From contig NZ_CP108488.1 of assembly GCF_035987325.1 (NCBI RefSeq), positions 744,001 to 808,000 on the forward strand: a DNA stretch of 64,000 nucleotides, read 5' to 3'. The notes under the pieces are model-generated. The model saw nothing but the letters and a program-made list of their open reading frames with translations, did no database searches and was not told the DNA's origin. Below are positions 28,076 through 35,580 of the stretch, piece by piece. Origin of the DNA: Streptomyces sp. NBC_01244 (lineage in GTDB: Bacteria; Actinomycetota; Actinomycetes; Streptomycetales; Streptomycetaceae). The position numbers and the translations under genes are program-made. Numbering within the stretch: position 1 is the stretch's first letter; the number at the start of each line of letters is the position of its first letter.

Positions 28076-30100
28076 GTGCGAAATCTGCCAAACAGGTCCA
28101 AGTGGGCCTCCGTTACGGCCGCCTCCGTCACCGCCGTGGTCGCGCTCGGCGGCCTGGGCGTCCTGCCCGCACACGCCACCGCGGCCGCGCAGCCCGGACC
28201 GTCCGTGCCCCCGCAGGTCCTCGAGGCCTTGCAGCGCGATCTCCACCTCACCGCCGGAGAGGCCCGCGACCGGATCGCCGACGAAGCGGCGGCCGGCAAG
28301 GCGGCCACCCTCATCCGGGGCCGGGTCGGCGACCGGGTGGCGGGCATGTGGTTCGACTCCTCCACGGGCCGGCTGAACGCGGCCGTCTCCCACGCGGCGG
28401 ACGCGGCGCTGGTGCGGGACGCGGGCGCCGTGGCCCGGCAGGCCCGCTACAGCCAGGCCGAACTGGCCGCCACCGCCCGGACCGTGACGCGCGACATCGG
28501 GGCCGGGATCCCGGGTGTGGTGTCGTGGGGTCCCGACGTCCGGAACAACCGGATCGACGTCACGGTGGACCGGACGGCGCGCAACGCCTCCACGGGCGCC
28601 TTCGTGGCCCGCCTCTCCGCGCTCGGCGGCATCGTCCACGTCACGGAGACCTCCGACAGCCCGCGGCAGCAGGCCGACGTGACCGGCGGCGAGAAGTGGG
28701 TGCCGGGCAGCGAGAGCCCGTGCTCCGTCGGCTTCGCCGCCACCCGGGTCACCGGGGGCGCCAAGACCTTCCTGACGGCCGGTCACTGCACCAACGACGT
28801 CAACCAGCCCGCCTACGGCAAGGACGGGACCCGCGTGGGTACGTCCAACAAGGACGGTCAGAGCAGCGTCAACGCCCGGGAAGGCGACATGGGCGTCGTC
28901 GACGTGGACCAGTCGGGGTGGAACCTCTCCCCGTACGTCGCGGGCGACTCGACCCACACCGCCATAGCCGTCACCGGCTCGGCCGAGGCCGTGGTCGGCA
29001 CCGCGATCTGCCGCTCCGGGCAGACCACAGGCATGCGGTGCGGCGAGGTCACCAAGGTCAACCAGAGCGTGGACTACGGCAACGTGGTCATCGACGGCCT
29101 GTCGTACTCCAACGCCTGCTCCGCGGGCGGCGATTCGGGCGGTGCGTACGTCAGCGCGACCGGCGGCAAGGCCGTCGGCCTGCACTCCGGCGGCGGCAGT
29201 GCGACCTGCACCTCGGGCAGCGGTGAGAAGTTCACCATCTTCCAGCCCGTGGTCGAGGCCCTGACCAGGTTCAACCTGGCCCTGGTCGTCACCACCCCGC
29301 AGCCCGGCAACGTCACCGTCGCCGCGGTCTCGGCCCAGAACGGCGTCATCGGCGCCCGGATACCCGAGCTGCGCAACAGCGCCGAGGGCGGCACCGCCCC
29401 CTACACCTGGTCCGCGACGGGCCTGCCCGCCGGGCTGGGCATCGCCTCCTCGACCGGCACCATCGCGGGCACCCCCACCACGGCCGGAACCTCCCACGTG
29501 ACCGTCACCGCCACCGACAACGCGGGCAAGACCGGCTCCGCCTCCTTCTCCTGGACGATCACCACCGCGGGTACGGCCCTGTCCGTGACCAACCCCGGCA
29601 GCCAGAGCTCCGCCGTCGGCGCCGCGGCCAACCTGACGGTCAAGGCCACCGGTGGCACCGCGCCCTACGCCTGGTCCGCGACGGGCCTGCCCGCCGGCCT
29701 GAGCATCGGCTCCGCGACCGGCACCATCACGGGCACCGCCACCACGGCCGGTACCTCCAACGTGACCGTCACCGCCACGGACAATGCGGGCAAGGCCGCC
29801 TCCGCGACCTTCTCCTGGACCGTCAGTACCGTCACGGGCACCAGCCCGGTCCTGACGAACCCGGGCAACCAGACCGTCTACATCGGCAAGCCCGTCACCC
29901 TCGGCCTCCAGGCCACCGGCGGCACCAAGCCGTACGCCTTCAAGGCCACGGGCCTGCCGGCCGGCCTGAGCATCAACGCCGCCACGGGTGTCATCACCGG
30001 CTCCCCCACCACCTGGGGCTTCGGCGGCAGCACCCTGACCGTGACCGACGCGGCGGGCAAGTCGTCCTCGGTCAGCGTCACCTGGAACGTCTACTTCTAG
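28076..30100 (+). CDS. Secreted S1 serine protease with three putative-Ig domains
   Basis: A 674-residue exported protein: signal peptide (1-39), an alpha-lytic/streptogrisin-type propeptide, a trypsin-like domain with triad His237 (TAGHC), Asp271 (EGDMGVVDVD) and Ser354 (GGDSGG), then three C-terminal He_PIG/Ig-like repeats of about 85 residues (GGTAPYxWSATGLPAGLxIxxxTGTIxGTPTTAGTSxVTVTATDNAGK). The large propeptide folds the enzyme and is then removed; the repeats probably bind a wall or substrate polymer. GTG 28076 follows AAGGGA. Cysteine pairs flank the His and Ser regions, as in streptogrisins. Confidence 0.85.
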   Translation: MRNLPNRSKWASVTAASVTAVVALGGLGVLPAHATAAAQPGPSVPPQVLEALQRDLHLTAGEARDRIADEAAAGKAATLIRGRVGDRVAGMWFDSSTGRLNAAVSHAADAALVRDAGAVARQARYSQAELAATARTVTRDIGAGIPGVVSWGPDVRNNRIDVTVDRTARNASTGAFVARLSALGGIVHVTETSDSPRQQADVTGGEKWVPGSESPCSVGFAATRVTGGAKTFLTAGHCTNDVNQPAYGKDGTRVGTSNKDGQSSVNAREGDMGVVDVDQSGWNLSPYVAGDSTHTAIAVTGSAEAVVGTAICRSGQTTGMRCGEVTKVNQSVDYGNVVIDGLSYSNACSAGGDSGGAYVSATGGKAVGLHSGGGSATCTSGSGEKFTIFQPVVEALTRFNLALVVTTPQPGNVTVAAVSAQNGVIGARIPELRNSAEGGTAPYTWSATGLPAGLGIASSTGTIAGTPTTAGTSHVTVTATDNAGKTGSASFSWTITTAGTALSVTNPGSQSSAVGAAANLTVKATGGTAPYAWSATGLPAGLSIGSATGTITGTATTAGTSNVTVTATDNAGKAASATFSWTVSTVTGTSPVLTNPGNQTVYIGKPVTLGLQATGGTKPYAFKATGLPAGLSINAATGVITGSPTTWGFGGSTLTVTDAAGKSSSVSVTWNVYF

Positions 30101-30128
30101 TCCGGTTCCGGAACGCGTGAGCACCTAA

Positions 30129-30172
30129 CCCTGCCCCTGCCCCTGCCCCTGCCCCTGCCCCTGCCCCTGCCC
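30129..30172. repeat. Hexanucleotide CCCCTG tandem repeat, about seven copies
   Basis: An uninterrupted CCCCTG microsatellite of about 44 bp between the protease stop (30100) and the CoA-transferase stop (30301). The remaining gap to 30300 is GC-rich with no gene. Perfect short repeats of this kind are prone to slippage. Confidence 0.9.
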
Positions 30173-30300
30173 AGTCTCCTCACCCGTTCCATGCGATGCC
30201 GCCGCCTCCAGACCCCGGAGGCTGGCCGGCACCTCCCCGCGGGGCCCCGGCCGACACCCTGGCCGGGGCCCCGCCCTGGTGCGCGCCGCCGACCCCCGCC

Positions 30301-31629
30301 TCAGATCCAGGCGGCCCGGTCCGTCCCCCAGCGGGAGGGTCCCCGTTCCCACCCGCGGCCACCGAGCGGCGAGGCCGCGTACCGCAGCGGCCCGTATCCC
30401 GACACGGTCTCGCGCAGCCACGGTTCCGGGGCGTACCCCGGTACGGCGGCGCCGGCCCCCGGGACCTCGCGGACCAGCCACGACGCCGTCCCCGCCAGGG
30501 AGAACCGCAGGGCCTGCCCACCGCCCTCCGCGAGGGCCCGTAGCACCCCGGCGGCCGCCAGGTACCCCGTGCCGTGGTCCAGTGCCTGCGCCGGCAGCAC
30601 CCCGGGGCCGTGCCCGTCACCGCAGGCCGCGGAGATCCCGTACCCCGCCTGCACGAGCGAGTCGAAACCCCTGCGGCCCGCCCAGGGGCCCCGCCAACCC
30701 CACGCGCACAGCTCGGCCACCACGAGCCCCGGCCGCCGCGCGAGCAACTCCTCCGCGCCCAGCCCGTACCGCTCCAGTGCCCCCGGCCGGTATCCCGTCA
30801 CCACCACGTCCGCGCCGGCCAGCAGCCCGTCGAACACCGCCCGGTCCCCCGCCTCGCCCAGGTCGAGGAGGGCGGAGCGCTTCCCGAATCCGGTGTCCGC
30901 GTACGCGTCGTCCGATTCCGGGAGTCCCGGGGAGTCGATCCGCAGGACGTCCGCTCCCAGCAGTCCGAGGGTCCGGGTGGCCACCGGCCCCGCGATGACC
31001 CGGGTCAGGTCGAGCACCCGCACCCCCGCCATCGGCAGCCCGGTGCCTGCGGGCGCCGCCCCGAGGGGCCGTCCGCGCACGCCGGAGCCGGTCCGCTCCA
31101 CGAGGGGTTGCGGCTCGCCGTACCCCTCCGTCCTCACGGCCACCGCCAGCCCGCCGGCCGCGTAGACCTCCTCCTGGACGTCCACCGCCCGCCGCCGGGC
31201 GATCGCCGCGGCCACGCCCTCCCGGGTCCCGGCACCCAGGACGCGTACCAACGCGGACTCGTGGTGCGGATAGTTGGCGTGCGTACGGACCCAGCCGTCG
31301 GCAGCCCGCCAGAAACCCGACAGCGGCGCGAAGGTGACGGGCGGCCTGCCGTCCACCAGCAGGTGACGCTCGCTGACGAAGGCCGTGGCCACGGCCCCTT
31401 CCTCGACCAGCAGCGGAGCCACGTCGTCCGCAGCGCCCCCGGCCCGTACGGCGGCCAGTTCCGCGGCGGCCAGTGCGCACACGCCCACGGTGGCCCGCGC
31501 GAGTTCCCGTACGGGCAGCGGTCCGTCCCCCAGCCCGCTCGGCCCCCGGTAGCCGACCCGCCCCGCCAGCTCCTCGGGGCCTCTCAACGCGCCCCACGCC
31601 TGTCCGGTCCCACCGTCACGACTCGTCAT
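30301..31629 (-). CDS. CoA-transferase family III (CaiB/BaiF) protein
   Basis: A 442-residue class III CoA-transferase. Recognisable blocks are MAGVRVLDLTRVIAGPVATRTLGLLGADVLRIDSP and LDLGEAGDRAVFDGLLAGADVVVTGYRPGALERYGL. The usual catalytic Asp follows the substrate loop; here the segment is ESDDAYADTGFGKRSALLDL, so the nucleophile cannot be assigned with certainty. It normally moves CoA between acids such as formate/oxalate or carnitine/crotonobetaine. The N-terminal half is longer than the core family and holds a substrate-binding segment I do not recognise. It stands alone and converges on the protease gene. Confidence 0.75.
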   Translation of the reverse strand: MTSRDGGTGQAWGALRGPEELAGRVGYRGPSGLGDGPLPVRELARATVGVCALAAAELAAVRAGGAADDVAPLLVEEGAVATAFVSERHLLVDGRPPVTFAPLSGFWRAADGWVRTHANYPHHESALVRVLGAGTREGVAAAIARRRAVDVQEEVYAAGGLAVAVRTEGYGEPQPLVERTGSGVRGRPLGAAPAGTGLPMAGVRVLDLTRVIAGPVATRTLGLLGADVLRIDSPGLPESDDAYADTGFGKRSALLDLGEAGDRAVFDGLLAGADVVVTGYRPGALERYGLGAEELLARRPGLVVAELCAWGWRGPWAGRRGFDSLVQAGYGISAACGDGHGPGVLPAQALDHGTGYLAAAGVLRALAEGGGQALRFSLAGTASWLVREVPGAGAAVPGYAPEPWLRETVSGYGPLRYAASPLGGRGWERGPSRWGTDRAAWI

Positions 31630-31837
31630 GCGCCCATCCTGCCCGCAGCCCCGCGGCCCTCGCGGGGCGGGCCGGGACCCGATCGGGCGATGTAGCGCTC
31701 CAGGGCGTCTCGAATTCCCCCGTACGGCGTTACACGACCCGGAACATGAACATCGCCTCGGCTGCCTCGTCTTCCGTCGCGGCGCAGCCGACGCGTGCGG
31801 GGCCGGGGGCGGCCGGTGGCCCGTACGAGGGAGCACG

Positions 31838-32770
31838 ATGACCGACCCGACCGCGGTGGACACCTGGCGTGGAAGGCTTGCCGCACCTTGCCGTGACGTG
31901 TGCGAGGCGCCCGCGTTCTCGCTCACCGTTTTCGCGGTGATCCTCTTCAACGCCGCACTCCTGGGGGCCGAGACGTACAGCGGCCTCTCCGCCGAGTACA
32001 GCGGCCTCCTTTCGGCGACCGAGCGTTTCTGCGTGATCGCCTTCACCCTGGAGATGCTGATCCGCCTCGGTGCGCACGCCGACCGGCCGAAAGCTTTCTT
32101 CCAAGACCCTTGGAACGTCTTCGACTTGCTGGTCGTCTCCTCGGCCTTCATTCCCTTCCTCCGGGAGAACACCACGCTGCTGCGGCTGCTGCGGCTGGCC
32201 CGGGTTCTGCGGACCGCCAAGTTCATGCCCCAGCTGCGGGTCCTGCTGGTCGCGGTGGGCCGCAGCCTGCCCGGCACCGTCAGCTTCCTGTTCGTGGGCG
32301 CGCTGATCGTCTACGTGTACGCCATGATCGGCTGGATCTGCTTCGCCGGCCACGACCCGCAGCACTACGGGTCCATCGGCCGGGCCGCGCTGACCCTGTT
32401 CCTGCTGATGACGCTCGAAGGGCTCGGGGACGCCGTCCACGCGGGGCTGGCCATCTCCCCGCTGAGCCTCCTCTATTACGCCTCCTACGTGCTCTTCGGG
32501 TCCTTCGTCCTGGTCAACGTCCTGATCGGCGTGGTCCTCAACGCCCTGGAGGAGGCACGGGAGATGGAGGAGGAGGCCGAGAAGGAGGAGAAGCGGTCCC
32601 TGCTCCTGGCGGAGCAGTCGCCGCCGGACGCGGCCGACGAACTCCTGCTGCGGATCGCGGCGGTGCGCAGCGCGCTCGACGACATGGAGACGCAGCTCGA
32701 CGCCGTGCACGCCACGTCGGCGGTGGCGGCCTCCGCTCCGCCGGCCCACGCCTCGGCGGGCGCCCGCTAG
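31838..32770 (+). CDS. Voltage-gated-type cation channel (NaChBac-like)
   Basis: A 310-residue six-helix ion transport protein. The voltage sensor S4 has Arg every third residue (LLRLLRLARVLRTAKFMPQLRVLL). The pore helix and selectivity filter read FLLMTLEGLGDAV, close to the TLESWAS filter of bacterial sodium channels but with Gly-Leu-Gly-Asp after Glu. The C-terminus has a Glu-rich coiled coil (ALEEAREMEEEAEKEEKR) typical of tetramer assembly. ATG 31838 has GAGGGAG five bases upstream. It should make a tetrameric cation channel; selectivity cannot be stated. Confidence 0.8.
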   Translation: MTDPTAVDTWRGRLAAPCRDVCEAPAFSLTVFAVILFNAALLGAETYSGLSAEYSGLLSATERFCVIAFTLEMLIRLGAHADRPKAFFQDPWNVFDLLVVSSAFIPFLRENTTLLRLLRLARVLRTAKFMPQLRVLLVAVGRSLPGTVSFLFVGALIVYVYAMIGWICFAGHDPQHYGSIGRAALTLFLLMTLEGLGDAVHAGLAISPLSLLYYASYVLFGSFVLVNVLIGVVLNALEEAREMEEEAEKEEKRSLLLAEQSPPDAADELLLRIAAVRSALDDMETQLDAVHATSAVAASAPPAHASAGAR

Positions 32771-32924
32771 GCCTGTCGTCAGACTCCCGTCGCGCAGGGC
32801 GTCGTGGCCGGCAGGGGAAGCGCGCGGGTGAAGTCCTGCCGGCCCGTGGGACGGACCGCCTCGGCCTTGAACAGCAGGGCCGGGGCGGCCCGCCCAGGGG
32901 CAGTTCCGCGGTCATCGGGCCTGG

Positions 32925-33212
32925 CTACCGAGCGGCGCCGTCCCGCGGGGGCGCCACGGAGTCGCGGCGGGCGTCGAGGAGTTCGGCGAGCCGGGCGACG
33001 GTGATGTCGCGGAGTTCCTCCTCGTCGACCTTGACGTCCAGTTTCTCGTGCAGGGCCATGGCCATCTCCACCACCATGAGTGAGTCGGTCAGCAGGTCCC
33101 CCATCCGGGCCCCGGCGTGCACCTCCTCGGCAGAGCATTCCACCATCGAAAGGAGGATTTCGCCGATCAGATCGATCATCGATCCGGTCGATTCGTGGGC
33201 GGAAGTGGTCAT
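32925..33212 (-). CDS. Stand-alone acyl carrier protein
   Basis: A 95-residue acidic four-helix carrier. The phosphopantetheine serine is in DLLTDSLMVVEMAMAL (DSL motif), followed by the typical LDVKVDEEELRDITVARLAELL. It carries an acyl chain on the added pantetheine arm. It is divergent from an acyltransferase gene with 75 bp between, and no fatty-acid or polyketide synthase is nearby. Its acyl group probably goes to that acyltransferase. The C-terminal RRDSVAPPRDGAAR tail is basic and likely disordered. Confidence 0.85.
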   Translation of the reverse strand: MTTSAHESTGSMIDLIGEILLSMVECSAEEVHAGARMGDLLTDSLMVVEMAMALHEKLDVKVDEEELRDITVARLAELLDARRDSVAPPRDGAAR

Positions 33213-33287
33213 GAAAGCTCCTGTTTGCGATATTGCGGCCATTGCGCCAAGGTGGCGCCGATGACCGGCGGGAAAAGGAGAATACTC

Positions 33288-34070
33288 GTGTCGGAAAGCA
33301 TTCCCGATGTGACGGGGGCGGGGGCCGCCGAGTTCCGTTACGCGAAGGAGCGGCTCGGCGAAGCCGGGGAGAGCGCGTGGGACCGGCTGCTCGACTGGCT
33401 GATGGACGACTATTTCCGCCTGGAGGTCACCGGTGGGGAGAATATCCCGCAGGATGGGCCGGCCGTGATCGTGGCCAACCATTCGGGGGCCTGGGGGCTC
33501 GATGCGTTCGTCCTCGTCAAATCGCTCACCCGCATTCTGAACCGACCCCTGAACATTCCGGCCGCATCTCTGACTTTTCGATTTCCGGTGATCGGTTCGT
33601 ACGCCCGGAAAATGGGCGCCTTTCCGCTCGATCCGACGCTCGGGCTGGAACATCTGACCGCCGGGGAACTCGTGACGGTGTTTCCCGAAGGGATTTCCGG
33701 CCTGGAGAAGCCCTTCCGCAGCCGGTACCGGCTGCGCCCGTTCAGCCCCGGGTTCGCGGCGACCGCCGTCCAGGCGGGGGCTCCCGTGGTTCCGGTGTCC
33801 GTGATCGGCGCCGAGGAGACCTACCCCAAGTTCGGTGACGTCCCGGCCCTGGCCCGCCTGTTCGACCTCCCCTACTTCCCCCTCACCACGATCCTCCCGC
33901 TGCCGGCGAAGTGGCTCATCACCGTGGGCGAGCCGATTCCCGCACCGCCCCGGCCGGAGTCCTACTCCGCCCGCAGGGCCGCGGCCCGCCGGCTGTGCGA
34001 CGAGGCCCAGGAGGCCGTGCAGTCCCTGGTGGACGGGGAGCGCGGCAGGCGCGAGACCCCCTTCTGGTAG
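33288..34070 (+). CDS. PlsC-family lysophospholipid acyltransferase
   Basis: A 260-residue membrane-associated acyltransferase. The motif with catalytic His and Asp is ANHSGAWGLDAF, and the substrate motif is FPEGISGLEKPFRSRYRLRPFSPGFA. Both match the PlsC relatives that have a six-residue spacer. It would esterify a lipid or glycerol-type acceptor with an acyl group from the ACP. GTG 33288 is chosen because AAGGAG is eight bases upstream; ATG 33261 lacks a site. The first 400 bp use more A/T-ending codons (ATT, TTT, AAT, GAA) than neighbours, a sign of possible transfer. Confidence 0.85.
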   Translation: MSESIPDVTGAGAAEFRYAKERLGEAGESAWDRLLDWLMDDYFRLEVTGGENIPQDGPAVIVANHSGAWGLDAFVLVKSLTRILNRPLNIPAASLTFRFPVIGSYARKMGAFPLDPTLGLEHLTAGELVTVFPEGISGLEKPFRSRYRLRPFSPGFAATAVQAGAPVVPVSVIGAEETYPKFGDVPALARLFDLPYFPLTTILPLPAKWLITVGEPIPAPPRPESYSARRAAARRLCDEAQEAVQSLVDGERGRRETPFW

Positions 34071-34096
34071 CCGGGCGGCGACCGCTCGCCGCCCGG
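34071..34096. terminator. Bidirectional terminator hairpin
   Basis: A perfect 11-bp stem CCGGGCGGCGA/TCGCCGCCCGG with a four-base loop, starting one base after the acyltransferase stop and ending nine bases before the convergent P450-like stop. Confidence 0.8.
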
Positions 34097-34105
34097 TCCC
34101 GCACC

Positions 34106-35563
34106 TCAGTCCGCCAGCCGGGCCGCCGCCCTCCGTACGCCGTCGGCCGCCCGCGCGCACCGGCCCGCGTGGTCGAGCAGGACCATGCGGAAGTTCTCCC
34201 CCGCCTCGTCCCGGTCCCAGCCCTCGGCCCCGGCGCAGGCCGCGAGGCTCTCCGCGTGCGCCGCCAGCCGGTCGGCGCTGGTCTGCGCCAGGGCCCCGTA
34301 GGACGCGGGCGCGCAGCCGCGCACCGGGACCGGCAGGGCCGCCGGCCTGCCGACCGTCACCCGGCCGTCGCCCCGGCCGCCCGGGAGTTCCCGGAGCGAG
34401 ACGAGCAGCGACCGCGCCTCGAACGTGCCCGGCAGCCGGCCGGCGGCCGGCCTCGGCGAGACCAGGAAGGGCCGGGCGACCGCGGTGATCGCGAGGACGA
34501 GCTCCTCGGCGACCAGCACCGCGAGCCGGGTCGCCGCGCACGCGCCGGGCGCTCCGCACAGCGGCGAAGGCCAGACGCCCGGCCCGGCGCCGCCCTTCGG
34601 CGCGGGGAGCCAGCCCGGCGCGCACAGGATCTCCGTACCGGCGACGATCTCCAGGTCCTCCCAGACGAACGGCGTCCGGACCCGGTGCACGGCGGCGGCC
34701 ACCGGGGGGTAGTGGCACAGAACCCGGGCCACAGCCTCTTCCGGGACGGCCGCCGGTTCCACCGTGTGCAGGGCCAGGGCCTGCAGGGTCGTGGCGGTGG
34801 CGGCCTCGGTGACCAGGGCGAGGGCGTGGGCCACCGCCGCGGCCACGGTGTCCGCGCAGGCGCCCGCCGCGACCAGCCGTCCGACCAGGGAGTCCGGGTC
34901 CGGGCTCGCCAGGTAGCGGGCCGTCCTGCGCCGGAGAGCGGCCTCGAAGTCCGCGCGGGCACCTCGGCCGTCCGCTGCGGCGGCCCGGGTGACGATCTCG
35001 CTCAGCAGGGTGTCCTCGGTGGCCTCCTCGCCCGCCACCAGGCGGCGGCCCAGCCCCGCCATCGTCCGACTCCAGGCCTGCCACTCCAGGGTGCCGTCCC
35101 CGCGCCGGGCCTCGACGGCCTCGTCGACGTGCCGCGCCACGAGCGCGGGCAGTTCGTCTCCCGGTGCGACGGTCTCCCAGGTCAGCGGGGTGTGCGGGGA
35201 CAGCCCGTACCGGTGCCCGGCGGCCGTGAGCCCGACCGCGGGATCCAACGCCCGCCCCTCGTCCGCCCGGACGAGGAGGGATTCGGACGCTTCGGGGGTC
35301 AGCGGTACGAGGAAGTTCCCGAAGGGTGTCCGCAGCCGGACCGGGCGGCCGGAGCGGGTGCGCCTCAGGTGTTCCAGCAGGGCGCGCCGCACCCCTTCGC
35401 GGGTCAGGGACTCCAGGCCGAGCGCGCGGGCCGCGGCGTCCGTCCAGGGCAGGCGCTGGGCGACCATGGCCGCGGTGAACACGGCGTTCTCCAGGGCCCA
35501 GGCCGTCTCGGGGGGTCGCGGGGCGGTCTTCGCCGTGGAGTCGCCATCGTGGTCAGAGGTCAT
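34106..35563 (-). CDS. Aberrant cytochrome P450-like protein lacking ExxR
   Basis: A 485-residue protein that follows the P450 outline: an N-terminal region with WQAWSRTMAGLGRRLVAG, an I-helix-like LALVTEAATATTLQALALH, a K-helix region AVARVLCHYPPVAAAVHRVRTPFVWEDLEIVAGTEIL, and a late SPLCGAPGACAATRLAVLVAEELVLAI that aligns with the Cys-ligand loop. The near-invariant ExxR aligns with RVLC, and the heme loop is only partly kept (FxxGxxxC becomes LxxAxxxC). It may be a P450 like the ExxR-less CYP157 of Streptomyces, or a non-catalytic relative. ATG 35563 has GGGAGAG upstream; GTG 35584 would overlap the preceding lipase-like gene by GTGA. Confidence 0.6.
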   Translation of the reverse strand: MTSDHDGDSTAKTAPRPPETAWALENAVFTAAMVAQRLPWTDAAARALGLESLTREGVRRALLEHLRRTRSGRPVRLRTPFGNFLVPLTPEASESLLVRADEGRALDPAVGLTAAGHRYGLSPHTPLTWETVAPGDELPALVARHVDEAVEARRGDGTLEWQAWSRTMAGLGRRLVAGEEATEDTLLSEIVTRAAAADGRGARADFEAALRRRTARYLASPDPDSLVGRLVAAGACADTVAAAVAHALALVTEAATATTLQALALHTVEPAAVPEEAVARVLCHYPPVAAAVHRVRTPFVWEDLEIVAGTEILCAPGWLPAPKGGAGPGVWPSPLCGAPGACAATRLAVLVAEELVLAITAVARPFLVSPRPAAGRLPGTFEARSLLVSLRELPGGRGDGRVTVGRPAALPVPVRGCAPASYGALAQTSADRLAAHAESLAACAGAEGWDRDEAGENFRMVLLDHAGRCARAADGVRRAAARLAD

Positions 35564-35580
35564 CTCGCGCTCTCCCTGGG

